A stretch of DNA of 64,000 nucleotides from Novosphingobium fuchskuhlense (GCF_001519075.1 NZ_KQ954245.1:533019-597018), one strand, 5' to 3'. Positions 9,328 through 19,753 are shown, counted from the stretch's first letter. Numbers and translations are program-made. The notes: generated from the sequence alone by a model not told the origin.

Positions 9328-9931
9328 CGTCACCTGGGCCGAACCGGGCGATGCCGCGGCTGTCGCCGCGCATATCGCCCGCGTGCTCGCTAAGCCTGGC
9401 GCCAAGCGGCTCGCCTTCACCGGCGGCTCCACTCCGCTCAAGGTCTTCGCCTTGCTTGCGCAGCAGGATCTCGACTGGACCGGTGCGACCATCGCGCTGA
9501 CCGATGACCGCCGCGTGCCCGACGATCACCCCGCCAGCAACTTCGGCAAGCTCCATGCCGCGCTTGCCGGAACCGGAGGAGACTTCGAGCGTCTGGAAGA
9601 AGGGGCGGTGGTCGCGCCCTTCGATCTGGTCTGGCTCGGTATGGGTGAGGATGGCCACGTCGCTTCGCTGTTTCCGCACATGCAGGCGCTGGTCCGCCCA
9701 GGTCCCAGCGTGATCGCCACCACGCCGATCCCGCTGCCGCCCGAAGCGCCGTTCGACCGCCTCACACTCAACAAGCGCGCGCTCAAGGCCACCAGAGAGA
9801 TTATCCTCGTTGTCACCGGCGCGTCCAAGAAGGCGCTGATCGAGACCGTTCTTGCCGGGTCCGACGCCTATCCCGTCTCCGACTTCCTGCGCGGCTACGG
9901 ACCGCCCGTCACGATCTACTGGAGCGCCTGA
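9320..9931 (+). CDS. pgl: 6-phosphogluconolactonase
   Basis: Hydrolyses 6-phosphogluconolactone to 6-phosphogluconate. The 203-residue protein is on the short side for the DevB/Pgl family (about 220-260) but has the signature motifs [20 protein letters not shown] and [13 protein letters not shown]. The start at 9320 overlaps zwf by 8 bases; an in-frame ATG at 9305 would lengthen the overlap without a better RBS. The stop TGA shares its last base with the edd ATG (TGATG), consistent with translational coupling. Confidence 0.94.
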   Translation: MTDVTWAEPGDAAAVAAHIARVLAKPGAKRLAFTGGSTPLKVFALLAQQDLDWTGATIALTDDRRVPDDHPASNFGKLHAALAGTGGDFERLEEGAVVAPFDLVWLGMGEDGHVASLFPHMQALVRPGPSVIATTPIPLPPEAPFDRLTLNKRALKATREIILVVTGASKKALIETVLAGSDAYPVSDFLRGYGPPVTIYWSA

Positions 9932-11763
9932 TGCCCCAAGACCTGCCCCTCAATTCCATCGTTGCGAAGGTCACTGACCGGATCATCGCGCGCTCTGCCA
10001 CGACGCGCGCCGCCTATCTCGACCTGATCGCCCGCGCCCGTGATGCCGGGGTCAACCGCGATGTGCTCTCCTGCGGCAATCTCGCGCACGGCTTTGCCGC
10101 GGCGGGAGAGGACAAGATCGCGCTGCGCACCGGCAAGAGCCCCAATATCGGGGTCATCACCGCCTACAACGACATGCTCTCGGCGCATCAGCCCTATGGC
10201 CGCTATCCGGAGCAGATCAAGATCTTCGCCCGCGAAGTTGGCGCAACCGCGCAAGTCGCGGGCGGGGTGCCGGCGATGTGCGACGGGGTCACGCAGGGGC
10301 AGGACTCGATGGAGCTGTCGCTGTTCAGCCGCGACACTATCGCGATGGGCACCGCTGTCGGCCTCAGCCATGGCATGTACGAAGCGGCGCTCCTGCTCGG
10401 CATCTGCGACAAGATCGTGCCGGGCCTGCTGATCGGATCCCTGCGTTTCGGTCACCTGCCGACGATCCTCGTGCCCGCAGGCCAGATGGCGACCGGCCTT
10501 GCCAACAAGGAAAAGCAGCGCATCCGGCAGCTCTATGCCGAAGGCAAGGCGACCCGCGAGGAACTGCTGGAGAGCGAAAGCGCAAGCTATCATTCCGCCG
10601 GCACCTGCACGTTCTACGGCACCGCCAATTCCAATCAGATGATGATGGAGATGATGGGCCTTCACATGCCGGGGGCGAGCTTCGTCCAGCCCGGCAGCAA
10701 GCTGCGGCAGGAACTGACCCGCGCCGCCGTACATCGCGTGGCGCAGATCACCTGGGATGGCGACGATTATCGCCCGCTGGGCCATTGCGTCGATGAAAAG
10801 GCCATCGTCAACGCCATCGTCGGCCTGCTGGCAACGGGCGGCTCTACGAACCATGTGATCCATCTCCCCGCGATTGCCCGCGCCGCCGGTGTGCAGATCG
10901 ACTGGGACGACATGGACGAGCTCAGCCGCGCGGTGCCGTTGATCGCCAGCATCTATCCCAACGGGTCGGGCGACGTGAACGGCTTCGCGGACGCGGGCGG
11001 CATGCCCTACGTCATCCGGGAACTGGTTGAGGCTGGCGTAGCCCACGGCGATATCCGCACCGTCTACGGCACATCGCTGCTCGAAGGTGCGCAGCAGCCG
11101 GTTCTGGACGGAGATGCGCTGCGCTGGGACCCCGCCCCGCGCGAGAGCCTCAACCCCGCGATGCTGCGTCCCGTCGCCGAGCCCTTCCAGCCCGAAGGCG
11201 GCCTGCGGCTCGTTCATGGCAATCTCGGTCGCGGCACGATCAAGGTGAGCGCGGTCGACCGAACCCGCTGGACCATCGAGGCACCCTGCCGCGTGTTTTC
11301 CGACCAGAACGATGTGATCAAGGCCTTCAAGGCTGGCGAGCTCGAACGCGATGTCGTCGTTGTCGTGCGCTTCCAGGGCCCGGCGGCCAACGGCATGCCT
11401 GAATTGCACAAGCTCACCCCCTCGCTCGGCGTGCTGCAAGACCGCGGGTTCCGCGTCGCGCTCGTCACGGATGGCCGCATGTCGGGCGCCTCGGGCAAGG
11501 TGCCCGCCGCAATCCACGTCTCGCCGGAAGCGAAGAAGGGCGGCGCGCTGGCGCTGCTCCAGGACGGCGACATCGTGCGCGTCTGTGCAGAAACCGGCGA
11601 ACTGATCGCCCTGGTCGATGCCGTTGAATGGGCGGCGCGCACGCCCACTAAGGCCCCGCCTGAGGAAATGGGCGTCGGCCGCGAACTCTTCGCGATGATG
11701 CGCCACTTTGCCGATCCCGCGGAGCGCGGTGGTTCGGCCATGCTGGCCTTGGGCGGGCTTTGA
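9931..11763 (+). CDS. edd: Phosphogluconate dehydratase
   Basis: Dehydrates 6-phosphogluconate to 2-keto-3-deoxy-6-phosphogluconate, the committed Entner-Doudoroff step. The 610-residue protein belongs to the IlvD/Edd iron-sulfur dehydratase family, with conserved cysteine-containing segments CDGVTQG and [15 protein letters not shown] and the [15 protein letters not shown]-terminal block. The start codon overlaps the pgl stop by one base. The partner aldolase gene eda is not in this window and must lie elsewhere. Confidence 0.96.
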   Translation: MPQDLPLNSIVAKVTDRIIARSATTRAAYLDLIARARDAGVNRDVLSCGNLAHGFAAAGEDKIALRTGKSPNIGVITAYNDMLSAHQPYGRYPEQIKIFAREVGATAQVAGGVPAMCDGVTQGQDSMELSLFSRDTIAMGTAVGLSHGMYEAALLLGICDKIVPGLLIGSLRFGHLPTILVPAGQMATGLANKEKQRIRQLYAEGKATREELLESESASYHSAGTCTFYGTANSNQMMMEMMGLHMPGASFVQPGSKLRQELTRAAVHRVAQITWDGDDYRPLGHCVDEKAIVNAIVGLLATGGSTNHVIHLPAIARAAGVQIDWDDMDELSRAVPLIASIYPNGSGDVNGFADAGGMPYVIRELVEAGVAHGDIRTVYGTSLLEGAQQPVLDGDALRWDPAPRESLNPAMLRPVAEPFQPEGGLRLVHGNLGRGTIKVSAVDRTRWTIEAPCRVFSDQNDVIKAFKAGELERDVVVVVRFQGPAANGMPELHKLTPSLGVLQDRGFRVALVTDGRMSGASGKVPAAIHVSPEAKKGGALALLQDGDIVRVCAETGELIALVDAVEWAARTPTKAPPEEMGVGRELFAMMRHFADPAERGGSAMLALGGL

Positions 11764-11818
11764 GCGCAGGACAACCGGACCGGCAAACGCCGGACGTCAC
11801 AACAGGGAGAGAGCAGGG

Positions 11819-12787
11819 ATGCATCTGGTCGCGGTCGATATCGGCGGAACGCACGCCCGCTTCGCGCTGGCCGAGGTAGAGGCAGGGCGCGTCGTCACGC
11901 TGGGCGAGGCGGTAACGCTCAAGACCGCAGACCATCCCAGCTTCCAGCTTGCTTGGGAGGAGTTTGCCCGCCTCTCCGGCGGAAGCCTCCCGGCCGCTGT
12001 CGCCATCGCGGTTGCAGGCCCGGTTGGCGGTGAGATCATCCGCTTCACCAACAATCCCTGGATCATCCGTCCGGCGCTGATCCCTGAAAAGCTCGGCGCA
12101 CCTGCCTATGTGGTGGTCAACGATTTCGCCGCCGTCGCCCATGCTGTCGCGCAGGCCGATGCTGCGCACCTCCTCCACCTCTGCGGCCCCGATGTACCGC
12201 TTCCCGAGGAGGGCACCATCAGCGTGGTCGGCCCCGGCACCGGGCTGGGTGTCGCCCAGCTCTGGCGGCAGCGCGGGACCTATCATGTCCAGCCCACCGA
12301 AGGCGGCCACATCGATTTTGCGCCGCTCGACAGGATCGAGGATGCGATTCTGGCGCGCTTGCGCGGGCGGCACCGCCGCGTCTCGGCCGAACGGGTCGTC
12401 GCTGGCCCCGGCATTGTCGATATCTATGAAACGCTGGCCAGCATCGAGGGGAGGGCGATCACCTCGCTCACCGACAAGGAGCTCTGGGCACTCGGGACCA
12501 GCGGGGAAGACAGCCTTGCTTCGGCAGCGGTTGACCGCTTCTGCCTCTCGCTCGGCAGCGTGGCGGGCGATCTTGCGCTGGCACATGGGGCAAGCGCACT
12601 GGTCATGGCGGGCGGCCTCGGGCTACGGATAAAGGATTCGCTGGTCCGTTCCGGCTTCGCGCAGCGCTTTTGCGACAAAGGCCGGTTCGAAGCGCTCATG
12701 GCCGCCATGCCGGTCAAGCTCATTACCCATCCGCAGCCCGGCCTGTTTGGCGCCGCTGCCGCTTTCGCACAGGCTCACGCCGGATAG
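11819..12787 (+). CDS. glk: Glucokinase
   Basis: Phosphorylates glucose with ATP to glucose 6-phosphate, feeding zwf at the head of the cluster. The 322-residue protein starts [17 protein letters not shown], the ATP/phosphate-binding motif of bacterial (non-ROK) glucokinases, and continues with [11 protein letters not shown] and [11 protein letters not shown] blocks. ATG 11819 is preceded by GGGAGAGAGCAGGG; an open frame further upstream overlaps edd and has no RBS. It lies 55 bases after edd, probably in the same transcript. Confidence 0.95.
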   Translation: MHLVAVDIGGTHARFALAEVEAGRVVTLGEAVTLKTADHPSFQLAWEEFARLSGGSLPAAVAIAVAGPVGGEIIRFTNNPWIIRPALIPEKLGAPAYVVVNDFAAVAHAVAQADAAHLLHLCGPDVPLPEEGTISVVGPGTGLGVAQLWRQRGTYHVQPTEGGHIDFAPLDRIEDAILARLRGRHRRVSAERVVAGPGIVDIYETLASIEGRAITSLTDKELWALGTSGEDSLASAAVDRFCLSLGSVAGDLALAHGASALVMAGGLGLRIKDSLVRSGFAQRFCDKGRFEALMAAMPVKLITHPQPGLFGAAAAFAQAHAG

Positions 12788-12879
12788 CTCACGCTTTTGC
12801 GAGGAAGCCCTGAACCCGCTTGCCAAGGGTGCTAGGCTGGCTTAGCCATGCCTTAACCGAGCGATTAAGGGAAAGAGCG

Positions 12880-13662
12880 ATGTCTTACGAAACGATCCGC
12901 GTCGAAACCGTCGGCCTTGTCCGCAGCATCGTGCTCAACCGGCCAGAGCGGCTCAACGCCTGCCCGCCCAATATGGCGGTCGAAATCGGCGATGCGCTCT
13001 ATGACCTCGAAGGCGCGCGCGCTGTCGTGATCACGGGCGAGGGTCGGGCGTTCTGTTCGGGCGCCGATCTGGCTGTCAGCGGCAAGCGCAGCGTCGCGGG
13101 CGGGGCAGGCAGCTACAAGGCACTGACAGAGAGCTACAACCCGATGATCGCAAAGCTCTCGCGGCTTTCGGTCCCGATCGTTACAGCGGTCAACGGCCCT
13201 GCCGCCGGCGTCGGCTGCTCTATCGCACTGATGGGCGATTTTGTGCTCGCGGCGAAGAGTGCCTATTTTCTCCAGGCTTTCGTCAACATCGGTCTCGTGC
13301 CCGATGGCGGTGCCAGCTGGGTCCTGCCGCGGCTGATCGGCAAGTCACGTGCGCTTCAGATGATGATGCTGGGCGAACGGGTCGGCGCCGAAAAGGCCGA
13401 GGAATGGGGCATGATCTACAAGGCGGTCGACGATGCCGCGCTGGCTGACGAGGCCATGGCTCTCGCCGAGCGGCTCGCCAACGGGCCGACCGTGGCGCTC
13501 GGTGTGATGCGGCAGAACGTGGCGCGTGCGCTCGAAACCGATCTGCCCGCCGCGCTGCTTATCGAAGCCGAAGGCCAATGGAAGGCTGGTGACAGCAGCG
13601 ACGCCAAGGAAGGCATCAGCGCCTTCCTCGAAAAGCGCAAGGCAGACTTCAAGGGCAAGTAA
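12880..13662 (+). CDS. Enoyl-CoA hydratase/isomerase (crotonase) family protein
   Basis: A 260-residue crotonase-fold protein with GRAFCSGADL (oxyanion-hole half), NGPAAGVGCSIALMGD and VNIGLVPDGGASW. Both glutamates of true enoyl-CoA hydratases appear absent: the first site reads GCSIAL rather than GGxELA, and the second reads PDGGASW. The PDGG form is seen in PaaG-type ring-opened or 2,3-/3,4-isomerase members, so isomerase activity is more likely than hydration. The start at 12880 follows AAGGGAAAGAG. The stop directly abuts the next GTG start (13663). Confidence 0.88.
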   Translation: MSYETIRVETVGLVRSIVLNRPERLNACPPNMAVEIGDALYDLEGARAVVITGEGRAFCSGADLAVSGKRSVAGGAGSYKALTESYNPMIAKLSRLSVPIVTAVNGPAAGVGCSIALMGDFVLAAKSAYFLQAFVNIGLVPDGGASWVLPRLIGKSRALQMMMLGERVGAEKAEEWGMIYKAVDDAALADEAMALAERLANGPTVALGVMRQNVARALETDLPAALLIEAEGQWKAGDSSDAKEGISAFLEKRKADFKGK

Positions 13663-14034
13663 GTGCATCTCGAACACGATCCCGCAGCCCCGGCGGCAGA
13701 CATCATCGGCTTTGAGGATTTCCTCAAGGTCGATATCCGCATGGGCACAGTCGTGAGCGCCGAACCCTATCCCGAAGCGCGCAAGCCCAGCATCAAGCTG
13801 GCGATCGACTTCGGGGAGGGCATCGGCGTGAAACGTTCGAGCGCGCAGATCGCCGTGCTCTATACGCCCGAGGAACTGGTCGGCCGGCAGGTGGCGGCGG
13901 TGGTCAATTTCCCCCCGCGCCAGATCGGGAAGTTCATGTCCGAAGTGCTGACGGTGGGCTTCCCGGACGAGGAAGGCCGCGTCGTGCTTTTTGCACCGGA
14001 CCGAAAGGTTCCCAACGGCGCGCGGCTGTTCTAG
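13663..14034 (+). CDS. Free-standing tRNA-binding domain protein (CsaA/YgjH-like)
   Basis: A 123-residue OB-fold protein. The segment FLKVDIRMGTVVSAEPYPEARKPSIKLAIDFG and the GRQVAAVVNFPPRQIGKFMSEVLTVGF block match the EMAP-II/CsaA tRNA-binding domain, which also occurs as the C-terminus of many methionyl-tRNA synthetases. It starts with GTG immediately after the crotonase stop. Its stop codon is nested in CTAG shared with the aroB stop on the other strand (4 bp convergent overlap). A role in tRNA binding or protein secretion is known for homologues; the role here is not evident. Confidence 0.9.
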   Translation: MHLEHDPAAPAADIIGFEDFLKVDIRMGTVVSAEPYPEARKPSIKLAIDFGEGIGVKRSSAQIAVLYTPEELVGRQVAAVVNFPPRQIGKFMSEVLTVGFPDEEGRVVLFAPDRKVPNGARLF

Positions 14035-15140
14035 CCCCGCGCCAGTTCCGCATCGAGAAACGCGGCCACGTCCGCGAGGTCCACGTCCTTGGCGAGGAAC
14101 GTCTGCCCGATCCCGCGCATCAGCAGGAAGGGCAGGGTGCCTGCATCCATCTTCTTGTCGTGCAGCATATGCGCCTTGAGCCGCGCGCCGTCGCACATGA
14201 GACCGAGCGCCGCGAGCGAGGAGGGCAGGCCCGCCGCGCCGATATGGCCCGCCACACGCTCCGCATCTTGGCCGTTCATCAGCCCGATCCGCGCCGAGTA
14301 GCGCGCGGCCAGCACCATGCCGAGCGCCACGCCCTCGCCGTGGAGCAGCCGGTCCGAAAAGCCCGTCTCGGCTTCCAGCGCATGGCCGAAGGTATGACCG
14401 AGGTTGAGCAACGCGCGCACACCCAGCGTTTCCTTCTCGTCCGCCGCGACGATCCGCGCCTTGGCCGCGACACTCTTTGCAATCGCATGTTCGCGCGCCG
14501 CTGCGTCGCCCGCCAGAAGCGCCGGGCCATGTGCCTCGCACCAGTGAAAGAAGTCGGCATCGTCGATCAGACCGTACTTCACGACCTCGGCGTAGCCTGC
14601 CCGCGTCTCGCGCGGTGGCAAGGTATCGAGCGCCAGCGGATCAGCCAGTACCAGCACCGGCTGATGGAACGCGCCGACCAGGTTCTTGCCCGCCGTAGTA
14701 TTGATCGCAGTCTTGCCGCCCACGCTGGAATCGACCTGCGCGAGCAAGGTCGTCGGCATCTGGATGAAACCGCATCCGCGCTTCACCATCGAGGCGGCAA
14801 AGCCGGTCAGGTCGCCGATCACACCGCCACCGAGTGCGATCACGCTGTCTTTGCGCTCCACACCCTGTTCGAGCAGCCATTCCGCCGTCTGCGCGAGATA
14901 TTGCCAGCTCTTGGTCGATTCGCCGGCGGGCAGGACCAGCCATGTGCTGGTAATGCCGTGCGCTGCAAGCGAGGCCTCGACTGGCCCGCGCCAGGCTGCG
15001 GCGACCCGTTCGTCGGTCACCACCGCCACCTTGCCGCCACGGATGAACGGGCGGCAGTGCTGGCCGGCAGCCGCCAGCAGCCCGGCCTCGATCCGCACCT
15101 CGTAGGGCGCGCCGGCGATGTTTACGGGTATCACAGCCAT
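14031..15140 (-). CDS. aroB: 3-dehydroquinate synthase
   Basis: Converts DAHP to 3-dehydroquinate in the shikimate pathway using NAD+ and a divalent metal. The 369-residue protein carries LGGGVIGDLTGFAASMVKRG, PTTLLAQVDSSVGGKTAIN, the metal-binding NLGHTFGHALE, and LLHGEGVALGM. The start overlaps the end of aroK by 10 bases, so the two shikimate genes form an aroK-aroB operon on the minus strand. Confidence 0.97.
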   Translation of the reverse strand: MAVIPVNIAGAPYEVRIEAGLLAAAGQHCRPFIRGGKVAVVTDERVAAAWRGPVEASLAAHGITSTWLVLPAGESTKSWQYLAQTAEWLLEQGVERKDSVIALGGGVIGDLTGFAASMVKRGCGFIQMPTTLLAQVDSSVGGKTAINTTAGKNLVGAFHQPVLVLADPLALDTLPPRETRAGYAEVVKYGLIDDADFFHWCEAHGPALLAGDAAAREHAIAKSVAAKARIVAADEKETLGVRALLNLGHTFGHALEAETGFSDRLLHGEGVALGMVLAARYSARIGLMNGQDAERVAGHIGAAGLPSSLAALGLMCDGARLKAHMLHDKKMDAGTLPFLLMRGIGQTFLAKDVDLADVAAFLDAELARG

Positions 15141-15712
15141 GCGTCGATTGCCTTCAGGATGGTGACCACAGTCGCCTGGTGGGGCTGGTTGCCACTGGTC
15201 ACGTGGATCGGCGCCTCGGCATAGGCGGGGCCGCGTTCGGCCTTGAGCCGGGCGAGGATCTCGCGCGGGTTGCCGGTCTTGAGCAGCGGCCGGTTGCCCT
15301 TGCGGCCCACGCGCGCCACCAGTGTATCGACATCGCTGTCGAGCCAGATCGCGATGGCGCGCTTCAGGATCAGCGCGCGCGTCTCGGGATCCGCGAAGGC
15401 CCCTCCGCCGGTCGCCAGCACTCGCCGTTCGGACGCACCGTCCTCGCCCAGCAGCCGTGCGATCACCCGCCGCTCACCGCTGCGGAAATAGGGCTCGCCG
15501 AACTGGGCGAAGATCTCGGGGATCGACATCTGCGCCGCCTTCTCGATTTCCTCGTCGGCATCGCAGAAGGGCATCGCCAGAATGGAAGCCAGCTTGCGCC
15601 CAACCGTCGTTTTGCCCACGCCCATCATGCCGACCAGCACGATCGGCCGGTCGATGCGGGCGGCCAGACGCTGGATCGCGCCGGCCGGGAAGGCGGGGTC
15701 GTCATGCTCCAT
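15131..15712 (-). CDS. aroK: Shikimate kinase
   Basis: Phosphorylates shikimate at the 3-OH with ATP. The 193-residue protein has the P-loop VLVGMMGVGKTTVGRKLA (about residues 25-42), the shikimate-binding DADEEIE and YFRSGERRVI segments and the ATGGGAF motif. The upstream gap to a divergent small membrane protein gene is about 100 bases and should hold the promoter of the aroK-aroB pair. Confidence 0.96.
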   Translation of the reverse strand: MEHDDPAFPAGAIQRLAARIDRPIVLVGMMGVGKTTVGRKLASILAMPFCDADEEIEKAAQMSIPEIFAQFGEPYFRSGERRVIARLLGEDGASERRVLATGGGAFADPETRALILKRAIAIWLDSDVDTLVARVGRKGNRPLLKTGNPREILARLKAERGPAYAEAPIHVTSGNQPHQATVVTILKAIDAWL

Positions 15713-15816
15713 TGCCGCGCCGCCTATAGTTGCGCTAGGGCCAAGCGCAAGGGTTGTACAAGAGCCGTGGCCGCGCCTTCTTCCGGGGCGAGCGAGCGGC
15801 CTCGGGAGCGTTTCAG

Positions 15817-15975
15817 GTGCAAGGTCGATTTCTGCCCATTCTTCGCATCGTGGTCATGGGCAGCCTCTTGGTGGTGGTGGCGATAGTGGCATTGGCATGG
15901 ATCATGGGGGATACGCAGCAGACCCGCTGGATCGAGACGCCTGTTGCGCTGCCAGATGCAAAGGCTGCCTCGTGA
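15817..15975 (+). CDS. Small single-pass membrane protein
   Basis: A 52-residue protein starting at GTG 15817, chosen because GGGAG at 15804-15808 lies 8 bases upstream; a longer TTG-started version (from 15754) has no RBS. One hydrophobic segment (ILRIVVMGSLLVVVAIVALAWI) is followed by a short polar tail. The stop shares a base with the ATG of the next gene (TGATG), so the pair is probably co-translated. I do not recognise a family. Confidence 0.65.
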   Translation: MQGRFLPILRIVVMGSLLVVVAIVALAWIMGDTQQTRWIETPVALPDAKAAS

Positions 15976-17867
15976 TGCAGCGCCGTCTGCGCCTGGCCTT
16001 GCTGGCCTGCAGTGCTGTCGCCGGACTTTCGGGGTTGGCCGTCGCTGCGCAGGAATCGCTGCTTCCGCCAGGTTTCGATGAAAAGCCGGCCCAGGCGCCG
16101 CGCAAGCCCCCCTCGCCGCCACGTCCGGCAGGGTCCGCCGCCGCACCGGCGCCGGCCCGGACCTCTGCACCTGCCGTCGTTACTATCCAGCGGCCGGCGT
16201 CCTCGCCAACTGCGCAAGCCGTATCCGTGCCCCAAGTGCAGCCGGTTCCTGATGCGGCAGCGCCCGCCGTACCGGCCGCGCCGGGCAATGCGCTCGCGGG
16301 TATCGACCCGGCCTTGATCGACCAGCTCGTCGCCAGCGCCAAGCCCAAGGCCGATATTCCGCCGCAGGCGCAGCGCAGCCTCGCGCGTGTCGGTTTCTAC
16401 GATCAGGCGGACGGGGGCTTTCCCGCAGTCTCAAGCCATTACCTCAATGGTCCGTTCGTGGCTGGGCTGCTGACCGGGCTGCGCGGCGAACTGGTCTCGC
16501 GCTGGGGGCACATCCTGCTTCGCCGCGCGCTGGCGAGCCGGCTCGATACACCGGTCGGCATGAACGGGGCGGATTGGGCTGCGCTGCGCGCGCAGGCGCT
16601 GCTCCGTATGGGCGAGGCTGATGCCGCCCGCGCAATGGTGCAGGAAGTGGACAACGGCTTCTACACCCGCACTCTGGAAGACGCGGCGATGGGCAGCTTC
16701 CTCGCCACCGCCGATCCCGTCGGGCTGTGCCCGATCACCGCGCTCACGGCTGCGGGCCGGGAGGGCGCGGACTGGGCCCTGACGCGCGCGATCTGCACGG
16801 CCTTTACCGGCGGTGAGGGTGCGCCGGCGCTTGCTGTGCTCGACAATGCGATGCGCAAGGGCACCGCTGCCAAGATCGACATTCTCCTCGCGCAGAAGTT
16901 TGCCGGTGCCGCCAGCCAGGGCCACCGCGCGGTGAAGATCGAATGGGGCGGAGTTGACAGCCTGACCCCATGGCGCACCGGCCTCGCACTCGCGACCGGG
17001 CTGGAGCCGCCCGAAGCGCTGCGCAAGCAGGCGGGTGCGGCTTATGCGGTGCTCGCCGTACGCGCGCCGATGCTCTCGCTCGCCGCCCGCGCCGAAGCAG
17101 CGGATATCGCCGCCGAGTGCGGCATCCTCTCAGCAGCGGCCATGGTCGATCTCTACAGCGAGATCCACGCACTTGAAGAGCCCGATGCGACCTGGGGACC
17201 TCTCTCCGATACGCTGCGCAGTGCCTATCTTGCTGCCGAAGCCGCCGACCGCTTGGCCGCAATCCGCAGCCTTTGGGGTGATGCGAGCAATCCGGACCGG
17301 GCGTACTCGCGCCTTGTCCTTACCGCCTATGCCGCCGCGCGGATCACTCCGGACGCCGGCCTTTCCAGCGATGCCAAGGGGCTGATCGCCTCGATGCTCA
17401 CCGCCGGACTCGATCGCAATGCCGCGCGCTGGGCTGGTGTTGTGCCCGCGGGCAGCGAGGCCTGGGGCCTGATTGCGCTGGCAGCGCCCACCAAGCTGGC
17501 CGCGATCGGTGCCGACACGCTCGGCACCTTCCAGTCGGATGATACGAGCAGCGGCGGGCTGCGCTCGCGCTTCCTGCTGGCGGGGCTGATGGGCCTCGGG
17601 CGCGTCGATCCGGGTACCGCACGCAAGGTTGCCGATGACCTCAAGCTCGATCTCGCGCGGGAGACCCGCTGGACCAGGGCCATCGATTCTGCTGCTGGAT
17701 CCGGCAATGCGGTGCTTGTCGCGCTGCTGGCCGGGTTCGGGATGCAGGGCAGCGGGTGGGACAAGATGACCCCGCTGCACCTCTACCACATCGTCGCCGC
17801 GCTGCGCCGTGCCGGTTTGGAGGGCGAGGCGCGGATGATCGCGGCGGAGGCCGTGGCGCGGGTCTGA
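15975..17867 (+). CDS. Secreted hypothetical protein with proline-rich linker and alpha-helical body
   Basis: A 630-residue protein. Residues 1 to about 24 look like a signal peptide (MQRRLRLALLACSAVAGLSGLAVA). Then comes a Pro/Ala-rich low-complexity stretch to about residue 110, and a long Ala/Leu-rich region that should be largely alpha-helical, possibly a solenoid of degenerate repeats. No catalytic motif is visible. It is coupled to the small membrane protein upstream and lies 4 bases before xerD, so it may be an envelope-associated partner of the small protein. Function unknown. Confidence 0.75.
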   Translation: MQRRLRLALLACSAVAGLSGLAVAAQESLLPPGFDEKPAQAPRKPPSPPRPAGSAAAPAPARTSAPAVVTIQRPASSPTAQAVSVPQVQPVPDAAAPAVPAAPGNALAGIDPALIDQLVASAKPKADIPPQAQRSLARVGFYDQADGGFPAVSSHYLNGPFVAGLLTGLRGELVSRWGHILLRRALASRLDTPVGMNGADWAALRAQALLRMGEADAARAMVQEVDNGFYTRTLEDAAMGSFLATADPVGLCPITALTAAGREGADWALTRAICTAFTGGEGAPALAVLDNAMRKGTAAKIDILLAQKFAGAASQGHRAVKIEWGGVDSLTPWRTGLALATGLEPPEALRKQAGAAYAVLAVRAPMLSLAARAEAADIAAECGILSAAAMVDLYSEIHALEEPDATWGPLSDTLRSAYLAAEAADRLAAIRSLWGDASNPDRAYSRLVLTAYAAARITPDAGLSSDAKGLIASMLTAGLDRNAARWAGVVPAGSEAWGLIALAAPTKLAAIGADTLGTFQSDDTSSGGLRSRFLLAGLMGLGRVDPGTARKVADDLKLDLARETRWTRAIDSAAGSGNAVLVALLAGFGMQGSGWDKMTPLHLYHIVAALRRAGLEGEARMIAAEAVARV

Positions 17868-17871
17868 CGGG

Positions 17872-18798
17872 GTGAGCGATCCTATCGCTGCCTTCCTTGC
17901 CATGCTCGCCGCCGAGCGCGGTGCCGCGTCCAACACCATCGCCGCATATGGCCGCGATCTCAGGTCTGCACGCGCGGAAATCGGTGATCTGCTGACGGCG
18001 GACAGTGTAGCGCTCGCCCGGCTTGCCGAGGCGTGGAGTGATCTTGCCCCTTCCAGCCTTGCCCGCAAGGCTTCCGCGCTCCGCCAATTCTACGGTTTTC
18101 TCGCCGACGAGGGGCTGCGCAGCGATGACCCCAGCGCCGCCCTGCCGCGTCCGCGCACCCGCAGGCCGCTGCCCCGGCTTCTGGGGCATGGCGAGATCGC
18201 TGCACTGTTTGCCCGCGCCGAGGAAGACGCGCGCGCCGGGGAGGGGGAGGGCGCGCGCATGCTCGCCCTGATCGAACTGCTCTATGGTTCGGGCCTGCGC
18301 GCTACCGAGCTGGTTTCGTTGCCGATGGCCGCAGTGCCGCGCGATGCGCCGTTCCTGATGATCACCGGCAAGGGCGGCCAGCAGCGCATGGTCCCGATCA
18401 GTGCCCGTGCCGGTGCGGCGCTCGCGCGCTGGCTGGCCTTGCGTCCCGGCGGGGGGCGCTGGGTGTTCCCCAGTCCGCGCGGCGGCCATCTCACCCGTGT
18501 GCGACTGTTCCAGCTGCTGCGTGATCTGGCACTGCGGGCCGGGCTCGATCCTGAAAAGGTCAGCCCCCACGTGCTTCGACATGCCTTCGCGACGCACCTG
18601 CTGGAGGGCGGTGCGGATCTGCGCGTGCTGCAGACCCTGCTCGGCCACGCCGATATCGCGACGACGCAGATCTACACCCATGTCGATGCCGCGCGGCTTG
18701 TCGCGCTCGTCAATTCCCGCCATCCGCTAGGCTCGGAAGCGGGCCGTGCAGCGCAAAACGCCGCGCCGGAGGTTGACCAAGCGGCCAGCCAGCCCTAG
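17872..18798 (+). CDS. xerD: Site-specific tyrosine recombinase XerD
   Basis: Acts with XerC at dif to resolve chromosome dimers. The 308-residue protein has an N-terminal SAM-like core-binding domain and a catalytic domain with the first arginine in [15 protein letters not shown], the beta-hairpin lysine in [12 protein letters not shown], the HxxR in [29 protein letters not shown] with the second histidine and the tyrosine nucleophile. It begins with GTG 4 bases after the preceding stop. The accA start follows 10 bases after its stop. The single-copy chromosomal context favours XerD over a mobile-element integrase. Confidence 0.9.
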   Translation: MSDPIAAFLAMLAAERGAASNTIAAYGRDLRSARAEIGDLLTADSVALARLAEAWSDLAPSSLARKASALRQFYGFLADEGLRSDDPSAALPRPRTRRPLPRLLGHGEIAALFARAEEDARAGEGEGARMLALIELLYGSGLRATELVSLPMAAVPRDAPFLMITGKGGQQRMVPISARAGAALARWLALRPGGGRWVFPSPRGGHLTRVRLFQLLRDLALRAGLDPEKVSPHVLRHAFATHLLEGGADLRVLQTLLGHADIATTQIYTHVDAARLVALVNSRHPLGSEAGRAAQNAAPEVDQAASQP

Positions 18799-18808
18799 CG
18801 CGACGCGG

Positions 18809-19753
18809 ATGATTTCCTATCTCGAATTCGAAAAGCCGATCGCCGCGCTCGAGGCGCGCATCGCCGAGTTGCGTGTGACGGCGCAGGATGGCGCGCTCGA
18901 CATCACGGCAGAGATCCGCCGGCTCGAGGCGAAGTCCGCCGAGCTTCTCGCCAGCACCTACCGATCGCTGACGCCCTGGCAAAAGACGCAGGTTGCCCGC
19001 CATCCCTCGCGCCCGCACTTCCGGGATTACGTGCGGCTGGCCTTCACCGATTTCATGCCCCTGGGCGGCGATCGCAAGTTCGGTGAGGACAACGCGATCG
19101 TTGGCGGATTCGCCACGCTGGAGGGCCGCGCGGTCATGCTGATCGGCCACGAAAAGGGCCACGATACGCAAAGCCGCATCCACCACAACTTCGGCATGGG
19201 CAAACCCGAGGGCTACCGCAAGGCGGTGCGCCTGATGGAGATGGCGAGCCGCTACGGGCTCCCGGTTGTCACGCTTGTCGATACATCGGGCGCGTTTCCC
19301 GGTGTCGAGGCGGAGGAGCGCGGTCAGGCAGAGGCCATTGCCCGCAGCACCGAGGCCTGTCTGGCGCTGGGCGTGCCAATGGTCGCGGCGATCGTTGGTG
19401 AGGGCGGCTCGGGCGGTGCGGTTGCTCTGGCAAGTGCCGAGCGCGTGCTCATGCTCGAACATGCAGTCTATTCAGTGATTTCGCCCGAAGGTTGCGCCTC
19501 GATCCTGTGGCGCACCGCCGAAAAGGCACCCGAAGCGGCCGAGGCCATGCGCATGACAGCGCAGGACCTGCTCGGGCTTGGTGTGATTGACCGGATCGTG
19601 CCCGAACCCGTTGGCGGCGCGCACCGTGATCCGGCCGGCACCGCGCTGGCGCTCGGCAAGGCGATTGCCGGCGAACTCGCGGCACTTGCGGGCAAGCCCG
19701 CCGATACGCTGCGCGCGCTGCGCGCCGAACGGTTCCTCCGTATCGGCGCCTGA
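18809..19753 (+). CDS. accA: Acetyl-CoA carboxylase carboxyltransferase subunit alpha
   Basis: With AccD forms the carboxyltransferase that moves CO2 from biotin-BCCP to acetyl-CoA, giving malonyl-CoA. The 314-residue protein begins [18 protein letters not shown], the typical AccA N-terminal coiled segment, and carries [29 protein letters not shown] and [12 protein letters not shown]. The ATG at 18809 fits the family start; an open frame upstream overlaps xerD and is not conserved-looking. The RBS is weak, suggesting coupling to xerD. Confidence 0.96.
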   Translation: MISYLEFEKPIAALEARIAELRVTAQDGALDITAEIRRLEAKSAELLASTYRSLTPWQKTQVARHPSRPHFRDYVRLAFTDFMPLGGDRKFGEDNAIVGGFATLEGRAVMLIGHEKGHDTQSRIHHNFGMGKPEGYRKAVRLMEMASRYGLPVVTLVDTSGAFPGVEAEERGQAEAIARSTEACLALGVPMVAAIVGEGGSGGAVALASAERVLMLEHAVYSVISPEGCASILWRTAEKAPEAAEAMRMTAQDLLGLGVIDRIVPEPVGGAHRDPAGTALALGKAIAGELAALAGKPADTLRALRAERFLRIGA

